Both the position numbers and the translations under genes were made by a program. This document shows, one piece after another, positions 35,770 through 48,335 of a stretch of DNA of 64,000 nt (position 1 is its first letter; each line of letters starts with the position of its first letter). The stretch comes from Ailurus styani. Taxonomy: Eukaryota > Chordata > Mammalia > Carnivora > Ailuridae. The stretch lies in contig LNAC01000003.1 in assembly GCA_002007465.1 (NCBI GenBank), positions 15,385,483 to 15,449,482 on the forward strand. The letters run 5' to 3'. Under the pieces are notes generated by a model. It searched no databases and was not told where the DNA came from. It worked only from the letters and a program-made list of their open reading frames with translations.

Positions 35770-36870
35770 AATTACGAAATCTAAAATTTAATAAGCCAGC
35801 ATAAGCAAGAGTCATCAGAAATAGAAACAGACTGAAACAAAGACTTCAAATATTGGTATTATTAGACAGAGAATTTAGGATAAATATTTTAGTTTGAAAA
35901 AGAATTCCAATCCATGAAGCTCAAAGTAATAAAGTTATTAAGTTTAGTAAATTTAATAAATAACTAAAGCATCTAGAAGTAATAAATATTTAAAAATTCA
36001 AGGAGTCTTTCAATAATAACTAATTAGGTAAATTGTACTAACTTTGTCACCCTGATATATATATATTTAAAAAAGTCTTCTATAAGGCCAATATCTGAGA
36101 GGTAATTCAGAGAGATAAGTGTTATAATTGGAGCCACTTTCACATAGGGGTGACTGTTGATGTTGCAATTGGTGATTGAGTGTCTAAGAGGCTGCATAGT
36201 ACTTTTGTCAGTCTCCTAGGCTAGGAGGGTACATGCTAAATACTGCTACCTACCATGGAATCCAAAGAGGTACACAATAGATATAATAGTGCACCTTAAA
36301 TAATCCAGTCTCCACAGGGACTACAGACCAAATGTGAATAATTTCAATGTTTGAACTTGAACTCAGAAAATAAGATATTTCTATTTTTCCAGGAGCCTAT
36401 GAAAAGTAAATTAAAAATTCTCTCTGAAATGAGGTAATATCATCCTGGGTCTTGCAATAGTTTTATACTTTTTAAAATAGTATCCTGAAAACAATAATAA
36501 TAAAAATATAAAATAACCAGGTATTCTGTGAGATAATACAAATGAGTGAGATCCAGGTGAAACAATAGCCAATAGAAACAGACCCACAGCGTCTGGTGTT
36601 GTTTGGAATTATCAAACAAGGGGTTTGAGACAAATCAAATTTAACATATTTTAAAAAGGACAATATTGAGGATTTTCTAAGGAAATTGAAAATATATAAA
36701 AGGAAACAGGAGTATAGATGTTCTAGGACCAAAAAGTAAGATAATTGAATTAGAAATTCAACAGCAAATTAAAACTGAAATATAAATCAGAAGAAAATAT
36801 CCAGAAGAAAACAGAGAGAAAAGAAAAATAGAGACAATGTGACATAGAAGATACTGTTAAATCTATAACA
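35770..36870 (+). mobile_element. Ancient L1/HAL1-like ORF1 region
   Basis: Purine-rich text such as 'AAAGACTTCAAATATTGGTA' with 'TTATTAGACAGAGAATTTAG' follows the sense strand of ancient L1M/HAL1 ORF1 (the 'cagacacagactttaaaataa' region). So do 'GCCAATAGAAACAGACCCAC' and 'TCAGAAGAAAATATCCAGAA' followed by 'GAAAACAGAGAG'. All frames are broken and the copy is very old. Confidence 0.55.
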
Positions 36871-36879
36871 GTTGATTCC

Positions 36880-37423
36880 CATTATTCACGGTAGTTTTCT
36901 TCTATTAACTTTTTGAAAAACTGAATTAGTGAATACAGAATTTTTTTCCAATGGGAAATACAGGATTAGGTTCTTTTGAGCTTCTGGTCACAATATTTTC
37001 ATCAACTGATCAATATATAACCTCGTTTTATGTGTGTTTCTCTTTAAAGATACTATAAAGATACTTTAATATATATTGTTAATTCATTAACATTGAACTC
37101 ATAGCCAACAGCATTATCGCTCATGCTTGCATGAACCTTATTAAGCTTTTTAAGCTTTAAGCAACACTTTGCCACAATGCTAGGGAGCCCTTTTAAACAA
37201 TGAGATCACCAATGAGAAGCACAAGCATATGTAAAACATGTCACTTAAATCGACCATGGAAAGGGCACTTATTTACATATGTGCTGAGAACAGAAACAAG
37301 GAGGCAGGCTTCACCTTGTTCAACTCATATGGGAACATGAACATCAGAGACTCAAGTATTTTACTCCTTTGTGCACGTCAGCAAATAGCAATGAAAACAC
37401 CATGAATATTGATTTTGGGTTTA
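36880..37423. mobile_element. Probable ancient interspersed repeat, class not assigned
   Basis: I recognise the phrase order 'TTCACGGTAGTTTTCTTCTA', 'CTGAATTAGTGAATACAGAA', 'AACATTGAACTCATAGCCAA', 'CAGCATTATCGCTCATGCTT' and 'AATAGCAATGAAAACACCAT' as a dispersed mammalian repeat. I cannot name its family or orientation with confidence. Confidence 0.45.
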
Positions 37424-37910
37424 TGTCTTAGTCTATTCTAGCTGCTATCATAGAACACCATAGACTCAGTGACTTTAACCACAACAGAAATTTATTTCTC
37501 ATAGTTCTGGAGGTTGGAAAGCTCAAGATTAATGTACTAGTAGGTTCAGTGTCAGGTAAGAAACACTGCCTTGTTCATAGATTGCTGTCTTCTTGCTGAT
37601 TCCTCACATGATGGTCAGGGTGAGGTTATTCTCTGGGGTTCTTTTATTTGTATTTTATTTATTTTATTATTTTAAAGGTTTTATTTATTTGAGACGGAAA
37701 GAGAGAGAGAGAGAGAGCGCACACAAAGGGGGAGGAGGGTCAGAGGAAGTGGGAGAAGCAGACTTCCCACTGAGCAGGGACCCTGATGCAGGGTTCAATT
37801 CCAGGACCCTGAGATCATGATCTGAGCCAAAGGCAGATACTTAACCCACTGAGCCAACCAGTTATCCCTGGGGTTTCTTTTATAAGGGCACTAATTACAT
37901 TCACCTCCAA
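37424..37910 (-). mobile_element. MaLR LTR (MST/MLT1-like) fragment, antisense, split by a SINE
   Basis: 'TGTCTTAGTCTATTCTAGCT', 'ACAACAGAAATTTATTTCTC', 'ATAGTTCTGGAGGTTGGAAA' and 'CAGTGTCAGGTAAGAAACAC' lie before the SINE, and 'TTTTATAAGGGCACTAATTA' after it. This is the reverse complement of an ERVL-MaLR LTR. No coding sequence is present. Confidence 0.75.
37648..37867 (-). mobile_element. CAN-SINE (SINEC), antisense, nested in the MaLR LTR
   Basis: A T-rich tail, 'AAAGGTTTTATTTATTTGAG', 'GGACCCTGAGATCATGATCT' and an altered head ending 'AACCAGTTATCCC' appear in reverse-complement order. The flanks CTGGGGTTCTTTTAT (37633-37647) and CTGGGGTTTCTTTTAT (37868-37883) are target-site duplications with one indel. 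Confidence 0.93.
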
Positions 37911-39330
37911 ATGAATAAACAATAGAACTATAATTATAAAATGTAAAACATGTAAGATATTTATGCAAATATATGCACACATACCAACATAAATGTAGAT
38001 ATCCTGGATGAAACTGAGCTCTAACATTTTTCTTTCAAATCTTGACTATCAAAAATGAAATATATTCATTTAAAAACTGCAGCAACTCTTAATCTATTAA
38101 GAGTTGTAGGGGTGGATTTTCCTTTGAGGTACACTGTCTATTTTGGGGTAGATGGCCTTAAGTATGTAATTTTGGATTATGGGATAAACAGATATCCACC
38201 TAATATTCGTAGAAAATGCCCAAATGCAATGAAGAAAATGACTGCAGAATAATCTGAATGATTTAGTGCCCACTATAGTTTAATAATTAAAAGTTCAATT
38301 CAGGTTAGAATTAGATTTTCTATGCCTCTGCATTATCGTGCTCATTAAGGAAAAGACTAGAAAGATATTCTACATTATTTTTTTGTTTTGTGAAATTTTT
38401 AATAATTATAGAAAAATATGATGTTGAGTGTCTCTATGATGCTGAAATTTTAAATTTAGATTAAAGGTCTGTGAAGTCTGTTAATAGATATTAAGGCATA
38501 TTTCAATCTAATTTCTGCCTTTTTTTCCCAAAGAGATGATTTCTAAGTACAAAGGCATTTTGAAATAACAGATTCTACCACACATTTATGTTTATTAAAA
38601 AGAATCTGTTGATCGTTTATCCTTTATTTGACAGATTATAGATGAAGTGAAGTTTTGACCACTTGAAGGATTTGTCCCAATTATTAGAGAAAATCTGTAA
38701 TGACTCTCAGTTTGGCAGATTTTGCAAAATAATCTGTGGCCTTACCCACTCTGCATTCTTTTTAGTCATCATCTCAGGTTGATGGAATCATACAATATTT
38801 TTGTTATCTTCTTTGTATTTTTGACATATTTTTCAAACCTTTCATGAAGACTGTAGTACTATGGCTATAAGGAAAAAATACCTCATCTTTTTGGCTCATA
38901 TTGATCTTGCAGTCCAACAGAACACTGATTTTTTTTCAGAAAGATTGTTAAGGCAGATTAGTACAAGATATTTTGTTAATCAAAATGCAGAACATTTTCC
39001 CCATTGATGTAATTATGTATTTAAATTCATATTCTCAGGTTTTTAAGCACATTTCAGTAGAACAATGTATAGCTGAGAGAACTTGACTCCTACTTAACTA
39101 ATAAAATTGAAGACACCCAAAATTTGTCATTTTTGCAACTTCCTATCATTCCACCTTGAAATTTCTCTGCAATATCATCTATTTCTTTTTATCTTTAGAC
39201 TGAGGAAGAATTTGTTCCTTCAATTGTCTAAACTCTCTCATATATTTTCAAAAATTTTTTCTCCATTAATTTCTATTACTTTATTTGTATGGATGCCTAG
39301 GTCTTCTGTATTCTTAAAAAAAATTCCCTT
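37911..39330. other. Unique AT-rich DNA
   Basis: No repeat was recognised. A perfect 11-bp inverted repeat with a 2-nt centre lies at 38083-38106. The frame at 39107-39532 extends from this unique DNA into the next SINE and is not a gene. Confidence 0.4.
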
Positions 39331-39550
39331 GGGGCATCTGGGTGGTTCAGTGGTTAAGTGTATGCCTTCAGCTCAGGTCATAATCTCAGGGTCCCCGGAT
39401 CAAGCCCCACATGGAGCCCAGCATGGAGCCCCATATCAGGCTCCCTGCTCGACAGGAAGCCTGTTTATCCCTCTCCCACTCCCCTTGCTTGTGTTCCCTC
39501 TCTTGCTGTGTCTCTCTCTGTCAAATAAATAAATAAAATCTCTTTAAAAA
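39331..39550 (+). mobile_element. CAN-SINE (SINEC) with an internal duplication
   Basis: The head 'GGGGCATCTGGGTGGTTCAG', middle and tail are all present. The word CATGGAGCCC occurs twice in a row around 39410-39432, a local tandem duplication that lengthens the element to about 220 bp. The flanks are A-rich and the target-site duplication is unclear. Confidence 0.93.
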
Positions 39551-39999
39551 TCCCTAGATCCCTTCCATAATCTTTATAACACCTCTCAAATTATCCCAAT
39601 TAACTTCTTCTTTACACTTATTGAAAAATTGGTTTCCATTAGCACTTTAGTCCTTTGCAACTTAGAATCTACCATAACATTCTCTGTTTAGCTACTTGCA
39701 CAAAGGTATTCAAAGAAATTCTGATTATAAAAGTGGAACCTTGGCACCTTCTCCTGAATCACACTCTGTCATCCTTTAGGACTAAGGCTCCAGTCAATGG
39801 AGATGTAATGGCAAGAACTCAATCTCTAGGCAAGAGCTTTCCATAAGTGAAATTTTCAAAGTACATAACTTTAGTAAAAGATAACTACCAGGAACCTGGA
39901 CACAAAAACAGGGAGACACATTAATTTTAAGTAAATAACTGAAGCTTGTCATTATTGTTTGGTTTCCAGGTTCTAAGTGATAAATGCAGTATTAAAGTA
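39551..39999. other. Unique DNA, nothing recognised
   Basis: No repeat or coding signature recognised. Confidence 0.4.
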
Positions 40000-40456
40000 A
40001 TGCAAACTTCTTAGCTTAGTATGCAAAACCCTTGTTGATAACCTCCCTGTCTACCTAAAGAACTTTATTTACTCTCAAGTTCTCACACTCCAGTGTTCTC
40101 TACCTAAGTGTCCTTAATGCACCAAGCCTTATTCCACTTCCGGGTGCTTCTTCCCATTGATCTCTCTGCTTTCATAGTCGTATTAACACCAATCCTGTAA
40201 TATTGTTTCATTTAGTTAACTCCTGCCTTTTCAAATTTGTCAAACAACATCAGTGCAAGCTCCTGATATGATCTTGAAGCCCCTCTTTGGGCTCCCATGA
40301 CTCCTTGAAAATTTGTACCGTTTAACAACACTGCTTATTTCCTACATTAAGCTATAAATTTACTGAGGACAGTAACCACATCTTGCTTGATTCAACATCT
40401 TTAGTGCTCAGCAAAATGATTAACTCTCAATGGGCACTCAATAAATATTTTTTGAG
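40000..40456 (+). mobile_element. L2 LINE remnant, sense
   Basis: 'ATGCAAAACCCTTGTTGATA' is followed by text like the L2 region upstream of 'CACCAAGCCTTATTCCAC'. The end 'ACTGAGGACAGTAACCACAT', 'TAGTGCTCAGCAAAATGATT' and 'GGGCACTCAATAAATATTTT' is a clear L2 3' terminus. Confidence 0.75.
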
Positions 40457-41774
40457 ATAATATTTGTCATCTTTACTTCCTAGAGAACACTGACAAAAGG
40501 AAATCCCACAGTTAATCACCTCTGAAACTACAAATATCTTTATATGTGCACTCATGATGTATTTTTTTTCTTTACAAGAAGCTTTCATTTTTCCCCGTGT
40601 TTTTTTTTTCTTTGACACTGACATCGGATTTCACTCTTCCTGCTAAGATTATCAAATTTCTCTTTGTGCAACCACTTCCTTTCCCAACCCTGTGATAACA
40701 AGAGTGGATATATGACTTGTTTGCAAATCAGACATTCTGAACATTTCTCTCTCTTAGACCTAAATAATTAATCCATGGACTTTTGACCCAATTAAATCTA
40801 TTGAGAATCAAATACATGTTTGACAGAATGTTGGGAAGGAAGAATGGACTTTTTCCCGCTGGGTTTATATCTTGGAAATTATAGAAGGAGAACTGCTAGT
40901 AGATCATCTTAACTACTTGGAGACCGAGAAGAAAGTCAGTTTGGAATAGAAAAGAGCAAAAAGATGTGGAAAAACCCTATCCAGAAACTCATTTTAGTCT
41001 CTGTATCAAACTGTAATTTGGTGGAACAGTTAAGTTTTAATTATGTGAACCAGTACATGTATTTGATTTTTTACTTATTTACCAAAGAAAATTTGAATTG
41101 GATTTTCTGTCACTTGCAACCAAAAGTTTCTCAACTGTAGTTAATATCTCTATATGTGTCAAAATACACCCTCATGTTACTCTCCTATAAACACTCCATA
41201 TGACTTAATATCTATAGGCTTTCTTTGTATAAAAAAACACTCATGATTGATTTCATATTTATCTATTCAGGCTTATATTTTTCTGTCTTTTCCTCTCATG
41301 TCAGCTGTGCAGAGCTATTTATCTTCTCTCTATTAGCCATTTATTTTTATTTTTTAAATTTTTATACATTTTTGACATATAAGAATTTCAACCTTTTGGG
41401 TACAAATTGTTTATTAAATGAAATATTTAAACTTTTCCTGGTAAGGATTCTACAAGAAAAATTAAGAGTCAAAAGAATACTTTCAACAAGTATTTTGAAT
41501 TAGCCATTTATTTTTAGAAGCCAGTTGCATGAGTTCATATTGTTCAGACTAGTCTTATAATATATCGTGTTGTATAAAATTTAGTATATAGAACTTTTTA
41601 CATTTCTATTTTATGTGGTAGATCTCAAGTTATTTGGGAATGACAGTTCTCTCGTAGTGAAGGTTAAATTAAGAAAATAGGCAAGCAAAGTAAGTTTTTT
41701 TTTTTCAGTCAAATGGTATTTTTTCCCTCTCTCTTCCTCTCCCTCTGTCCCTTCCTTTCCTCCCTCTTAAAAAA
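40457..41774. other. Unique DNA ending in a pyrimidine tract
   Basis: No gene or interspersed repeat was recognised. A CT-rich tract (41720-41768) abuts the following LINE. Confidence 0.4.
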
Positions 41775-42352
41775 AAAGTATATATTTTTTCATTTTATTG
41801 AGATATAGAGTACACAATTTCATGAGTTTTGCCTTATACATACACCTATGAAGCCATCCACAAATTCAAAATAATGACTAACACTCACAAGAGATTTCTT
41901 ATGCCCCTTTCTAACACATCCCTTTATCAACTTCCCAACCACCCCTGTCCTTAAGCAACTATCTGAATTCTGTCACTACAGAATTGTTTGCATTTTCTAG
42001 AATTTTATATAAACTGAATTATATACTAGAACTCTTCGGTCTTCTTTAAGTCAGCATAATTATTTTGATATTGTCCATGCAGTTGCATGTATCAGTAGTT
42101 TATTTCTCTTTATTGCTGAGTAGTATTTCATCATAAGGATATAGCACAATTTATTTATTCATTTACTTTTGAGGAATGTTTATTAAAAATAAAATTGATA
42201 TGAACATTTGAGTATGTGTTTTCATAAGAATATATGCTTTCATTTTAATTAGATAAGTATCTAGGATTAGAATGGTGTGATGATATGGTGGATGTAAGTT
42301 TATATTTTTGAGAATTTGCCAAAGTATTTTTTAAGGTGATTTAAATATGTTA

Positions 42353-42580
42353 AACCAAAGAGCAGTGTCAGAGAATTTAATTGCTCCACATCATTGCTAA
42401 CATTTCATTTATATATAAATTTTATGTATATTTTATATATTTATATATTTTATATATTTTTATTTTATTTTTATATATTTGTTTTTATTTTTATATATTT
42501 ATATATTTTTTCATTTATATATAAATGAAATGTTAGCAATGATATGGAGCAATTGAATTCTCTGACACTGCTCTTTGGTT
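42353..42580. repeat. Near-perfect 68-bp inverted duplication with a 92-bp AT loop
   Basis: The arm 42353-42420 pairs with 42513-42580 at 66 of 68 positions by direct comparison. The left arm lies in the orientation expected for the surrounding antisense L1 (GTTGCTCCACATC-like region), so the right arm is the inverted copy. The loop (42421-42512) is made of TTTATA/TTTTA words, and a TA tract follows. Confidence 0.95.
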
Positions 42581-42582
42581 TT

Positions 42583-42650
42583 ATATATATATACATATAT
42601 ATGTTTGTGTGTATATATATGTGTATATAAATATACACATATATATCACC
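42583..42650. repeat. TA/TG-rich tract
   Basis: Alternating TATATA and TGTGTA words directly follow the inverted duplication. Confidence 0.85.
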
Positions 42651-45430
42651 AATATTTCATAAGTGCCATTGCCATTCTGCAGACTGGGTGAATTTCCTTG
42701 AATTCCTATTTAGTAAAAGTTTGCATCATGGATCAGTGTTAACTTTGTCAAATGATTCATCTGTTTTTGTTGAGGTGATCATGTGTGATTGCTTTTATCT
42801 TCTGTTTCTATAGTGAATATCATTGATTTATTTTTAATGTTAAGCCAACCTTGAATTCTTGGGATGAGTTTCAATTAGTCATGATATATTATTCTATTCA
42901 AGTATTTTTTGAAATCTATTTTCTAAACTTTTGTTAAGTTTTGCATGTATGTTCATCAAGGCTATTACTCCATAGTTTATATGGAGTGTTTGGTGCTCAC
43001 CTTATAGATAAGAAGTGTTTTTCCCCTTCAATTTTCTGGAAAAATATGTGAAATACTGATACTATATTTTTCCCAAAATTTGTAGTACAATTCAGTAGTG
43101 AAGTTACCTGAAGATTTTTCTTAAAAGGTATTCAACTAAAAATGTAATTTTACTAATAAATATAGGGTTATTCAGGTTATATATTTCTTTTTCAGTGAGC
43201 TTTGGTAGTTTATGCCTTTTCATTATTTGTCCATGTCATCTAAGCTGTCTAAGCTGTCTAATTTATTGTCATATTGTTTACATTTTTATTTCCTTATTAG
43301 TTTATTGTCATTTTTCCCATAAAATTTTTAGTTAATCACTTCTCTTATTCCTCACACAGGCCACTTGTGCCTGTTTCTTTCAATCAGTCTGGATAGTGAT
43401 TTATCAATTTCATTGATCTTCTCAAAGTATCAGTTTTTGTTTTCGGTGAGATTTTTTTTCTATTTTTTCCCTATTTTTTGTCTCATTTACTGTTGTTTTA
43501 TTTCCTTTATTATTTTTCTGTTTAATTTGGTCTTGTTCTTTTTCTAGCTTCTTAAGATGGAATTTGATGTCATCGATTTGAGATTTTTCTTCTTTTCTAA
43601 TATAGACATTTATTGCTAGAAATATTTATCTAAGCACTGTCTTATTTGTATTCTCCCCAGACTTCTATATATTTTGGGGTTTTTTTTGGCATTTTATACA
43701 AAATGCTTTCTAATTTTACTTTTGATTTTTTGATCCATATTATTTAGATGTCTGTTAATTAGTTTCTAAATAGGGTGCATATTTTACTTATTCTTTTTGA
43801 CCTTTTATTTACTCTCTTGATAGTATAGTTTATATTATTTGATTAATATTGCATTTATAAAATTTGTCTTATGGTCAATCTTATTAAGTATTCTATGTGA
43901 ATTTGAAAAATATATACATATTCTATTATTGATTGACATGTTTTATAAATATGAATTGTCAAGTCAGTAGTGTTTTTCAACTCTTGTGTTCTTTCTAAAT
44001 TCTGTTAACTTGTTCTATCAAATATTGAAAATTTTAAAATCTTCTACTATAATTGTGGATTTTCTTTGTTTTCCTCTCAGTTTTATCAGATTTACCATGT
44101 TTTTTTAATCTCTCTTATTGGATGCCTAAATGTTTAGCATTGGTATATTCTCTTGATTAATTGCTTCATTAAAACTTATCAAATACTTGTTTATATCCAT
44201 AGGGATATTCTTTACTCTGATATATAGTTTGTTTAATATTTATATAGGCAATACAACACTCTTTTGATTAGCATTAATATGCTTAACTTTTCCATCCTTT
44301 TACTTTTACCTTATATTCTCTTTACACTTGGAATTGTTTTCTTATGGCAGATTATAGTCTCTATTATTTAATTGTAGTGTTTAGGTCACATAAATTTAAT
44401 GTGATTATTGATATGTTTGGAATTCTACCATTTTGCTATTTGTTTTTTGTCCTATTTATTGCTCATTTTCTCATTTTTCTATATTTTTCTTTTTTCTATA
44501 CCTTCCCTTAAAAAATCTTGTGTGGAATTAGTGTTATTTCTTCTTTAAATATTTGGTAGAATTTTCCAGTGAAGTCATTTGAACCTGTTATTTTTGGGTC
44601 GACACCAATTATATGATTTTTCCCCTCATTATGGGTCATATCCCCACCCCCTTTTAATGCCTGGTAATTTTTTTATTCAACCTCAGGTGACATAAATTTT
44701 ACTTTTTATGTGCTGGATATTTTTGTATTCCTATAAATATTTGGATGCTCTCTGTTCTGGGACACTATTAAGTTATTTGTAAACAGTATGACCCTTTTGA
44801 AGCTTGCTTTTAATATTTGTAAGGTGGGACCATAGCAGTCTGTAGGCCTTTCTTTCTAAGTTCTTAGTATCATGGAAATATCATTCTGAGTACTCTACAC
44901 AAAGTCTTGTGAATTACAAGATTTTCCACTCAGGCTGGTGGTAGCAAAAACTATTCCTACCCCTATGTAAGTGCTAGAGATAGCTCCACTTGTTCCTTTC
45001 AGGTAGTTTTTGAGTAGTTTCCTCATGCACATTCATTCTTCAATACTACACTGAAGACTCAGCAGGGATTCTCTGTAGATCTCTGAAGCAGAGGAGATCT
45101 CTGTGTATGTCTCTCTTATCCGGTAGGCTAGCTTGTGAACTCTAGCCACCAATGCATTTGAGAACACTTTTATATTCTCAACTCAGGGATATCACCAGGC
45201 TCCATCTGTGTTCTCCTTTCCTGGATTGTGGCTTGGGAATTCTCTTTAAGCAATAAAGTGGGGTAATCTTAGGACTCACTTTGTTTTCTATATCTCAAGG
45301 ATTATTGTTTTGGACTGCCTGTTACCCAATCCTTAAAAGACACATTCCATACTGTATTTAGTTTTTTATTTGTTTCCAGTGAGAAGGTAAATTCATTACA
45401 TGTTGCTCTGTCTTAGCCAAAAGTGGACAT

Positions 45431-46238
45431 AGAAAAAAATGACTTAACCAGGAATTAGAAAGTTATTCAAATTTTGGGAGATTGGGGGCATGAGCTTAGA
45501 AAAGCCATTTCCAAGATATTCTAAGTGAAAGAAATGGTGGTAGGTTTCTTCTAGAAGTGTCATCTACCTTCACAACCAGAGTAAGTGATTTTCCAGAGGA
45601 CCCTACCTTACCAACTTGGAATACAATGGAAGTCTACATTAGAGACATTAGCTGACTGCTCATCATACATGATTTTTAGCAGGTCCCCCTGAAAGCTAGG
45701 AGAAGCCATTATAGATCATCTTAACTGCATGAACACAGTGGCAACTCCAGAAAAATGGTTTATTTTCCTCCTAAAGATTTCATGAGAGAAGACCTCATTG
45801 GTAGAGCCAACCCAGAACTGTAGTGCAAGAGAATTCAGACAAATGTACTTCTGGGCTTCTCTATAGGACAGAATATAGAAGGGGCAGGATGATGCCAAAT
45901 TGACAATGGAAAATATGGCACAACTCATATTTATGTCAATAAAGCATATTATATAATATTTGACATGTAATTGGTATATGATAAATATTGAAGAAATAAA
46001 GGAAGGGTTCTGGTAAGGTATCAGATATGCAAATTAGTCTAAAGATTTAAGAACTTTGGAATAAGGAAACTAATATGACATAAGGATACTGAGCAAGTTT
46101 TTTTTTTTGACCTATGAGTGAAATTATTCCATTATTTCTCTTATACAGACACTTGATGTGTCACACTGTTTAGAGAAACTGCTGACTGTTTGACTAAATT
46201 TTACTGGAGATGAATAGAAAAAAAAATACAAACGCTGA
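45431..46238. other. Unique or unclassified DNA
   Basis: No coding signature. The texture at 45480-45930 is less AT-rich and could be an old unclassified repeat. Confidence 0.35.
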
Positions 46239-46397
46239 GGGGCACCTGAGTGGCTCAGTAGGTTGAGCCTCGGGCTCTTGATTTTGTCTCCGGTCATGAT
46301 CTTGGGGCCTTGAGATCAAGCCCCATGATGGGATCCGCACTGTCATTGAGCTGCTTAAAATTCACTCTCTCTCCTTCTGCTCCTTACCCACCAAAAA
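46239..46397 (+). mobile_element. Old CAN-SINE (SINEC)
   Basis: 'GGGGCACCTGAGTGGCTCAG' begins it, and 'TCCGGTCATGATCTTGGGGC' and 'CTGAGATCAAG'-like text follow. The tail is short and the target-site duplication is not visible. Many changes indicate an old copy. Confidence 0.88.
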
Positions 46398-47462
46398 AAG
46401 CCTCTAAGACACATTGTTTTTAAATGATGATAACTTAAACAAATTGCCACCTGCTTTATAAGCTTATAGCATTTTTTCTGAAGGGCCTTAAAACTGATGA
46501 TAATGTACAGTTTGCGAGGTGTTTCAAACATGTAATATAATGTTAATAAGAGTTTTTGATATTTCAGTTCTGATAATTAATAGAACTAAAATAAAAATAG
46601 TAATGGTCACTATGTAAAGGATATAGTTTTAGTTTTCTAGGCAAGGGTATTTTTAAAGGGTTTATATTATTGGACATGCTTTTGAACACAGAGTTATTTA
46701 TATTGATATGACTGTATTATGGGCACTTGTTTTCCTTCATATAAACCACAAATCAGGATTTATAATAGAAGCTCTCAAATTAGTGACTCTTACTAACTCT
46801 GAAACAGAAAAATCAGAACAACTCAGGCAAATGGTTAATGGAGTAAATGTCCCTGTTATCAGACCATACTTATTAGCCATCATTATTATTTTGGATTACA
46901 TCAAGTGGCCAAGATAAAATATGTTCACTGAAAGTGCGTAATTTAACTAGATTGTCTTTATTAACAAGGCCCTATTAAGTGGTTTCAGCTGTAATAGCAT
47001 TTGAGTTCCATTAGGTTTTGAAGTGATTTAGAAATTGAAATTATTTTTAAAAATTAGATGTCAGGGTAGTGGATAATTAGTAAATACTAGGTTGAAGTTG
47101 CAAATTTATACTGAGTAGTGGAATTGAACAGAAACACTGGGTGTTGTTGAACTACAAACATGGAGCTGAGAAAACACTTTTAAAGCCACTTGTCTTTTGG
47201 CATGTGTAATAGAAAATATTTAAGTATTTAAAAATATTATGTTCCTTTTAGTAAGATATAAATACAACAATTAAGCTAATTTTGTTCTTTTTAAAGGCTG
47301 GAAAGATGATAGGTATTTTAGTTGTATGCCTACATATGGAAGTTGTTAATTACTTTCAATAAACAATTTTGCCACTAAACTTTTAAAATGATGCCTGATC
47401 TAAAAAGGAAAAAATAAATCCATAAATAAAATATCAGATGTACTCCTTGATAAAGACAATTA
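46398..47462. other. Unique AT-rich DNA, nothing recognised
   Basis: No repeat or coding signature recognised. Confidence 0.4.
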
Positions 47463-47615
47463 TGTGAGGTGGTGGACATGTTCATTAACTAATTAGGAGG
47501 AATCCTTGATGATGTATACATATAGCAAAACATCACAATGTACATTTTAATAATACAATTTCATATGTCAATTACACCTCAATAAAAATGAAATTTTGAA
47601 AAAGAAAAAAAAAGG
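47463..47615 (+). mobile_element. Old L1 3' end
   Basis: 'TGGACATGTTCATTAACTAA', 'CAAAACATCACAATGTACAT' and 'TCAATTACACCTCAATAAAA' are the sense 3' terminus of a mid-age L1, followed by an A-rich tail. Confidence 0.75.
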
Positions 47616-47694
47616 AAAGAAAGATATTTGCTTTCAAGTCTTCTATTCAACATTATAATGCAACAAGGGAAGAGAAATAAATAAAATAAATAAA

Positions 47695-48335
47695 TAAAAG
47701 GAGTAAAATTATCTTTATTCTCCGAAAGTCATCTATATAACAGTCCAAGGGAATGAGCATAAAACAAAGCAACAACAAAAACCCTGTTAAAAAAACAAGT
47801 ATTTTAGTATCACTAGTAGTATAAACTAATAATTTTACAGGATAAAATATCAATATATAGAAAATAAATTGTTTTACATACTAGCAGTGTATACTTGAAA
47901 ACATAAATAATTTAATAAAATTGCATCTGCATCAAAATATGAAATACTTTAGAATAAATATAGTAAAATTATAAACTTATACTTTGAAAACTGCAAAATA
48001 TTTCTTGGAGAAATGAAAGAATATATAAATAAATAGAGATGTACACCACATTTATGGATCAGAAGATTCAATATTGTTCAACTGTCGATTTTCTCTAAAT
48101 TAATGTTTAGTCTCATAGCAGTCTAAATCAAGATCCCATTAGGCATTTTTGTAGAAACTGCAACCTGACTCTAATTTTTATGTAGAAATGCAAGGATCTA
48201 GAATAGCTGAAACCACTTCAAATGAAAGAACAAAGGAAGAAGACTTAATTTACCTGATTTCAAGATTCATCATAAAGGAAATCAAACTTCAGAAATAGTT
48301 ATCTAGTATTCTATCTGATCCAGAGGTGGCTATAC
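47695..48335 (+). mobile_element. L1 ORF2 fragment (reverse-transcriptase C-terminal part)
   Basis: Sense-strand order: 'GTAAAATTATCTTTATTCTC' (an RT catalytic-domain region), 'CAATATATAGAAAATAAATT', 'CTTATACTTTGAAAACTGCA', 'GGATCAGAAGATTCAATATT' and 'CTGATTTCAAGATTCATCAT'. All frames are broken. It sits just after an older L1 3' end, so two L1 remnants abut in the same orientation. Confidence 0.75.

Larger units (their letters stand above)
41775..45430 (-). mobile_element. Ancient L1 LINE, antisense, about 3.6 kb, internally deleted
   Basis: Plus-strand order is the reverse complement of an old L1. First comes a 3' UTR ('TTTATTGAGATATAGAGTAC', 'AACTTCCCAACCACCCCTGT', 'TTTGCATTTTCTAGAATTTT'). 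ORF2 reverse-transcriptase text follows ('AATGTTAAGCCAACCTTGAA', 'GATCAGTGTTAACTTTGTCA'), then more 5' ORF2/ORF1 text. A 5' segment comes last ('GGGTCGACACCAATTATATG', 'CCTTTTGAAGCTTGCTTTTA', 'CATGTTGCTCTGTCTTAGCC') up to 45430. About 1 kb of expected ORF2 is missing near 42420-42650, where an inverted duplication and TA repeats sit instead. Every frame is broken. It may be a composite of two old L1 copies, and an L1M/HAL1-type subfamily is an inference. Confidence 0.75.

Noticed and set aside
39107..39532. 141-codon open frame on the plus strand, the longest in the window
   Set aside because: Its last 65 or so codons are a SINEC read in frame and the rest is T-rich unique DNA. No family motif, no splice signals.
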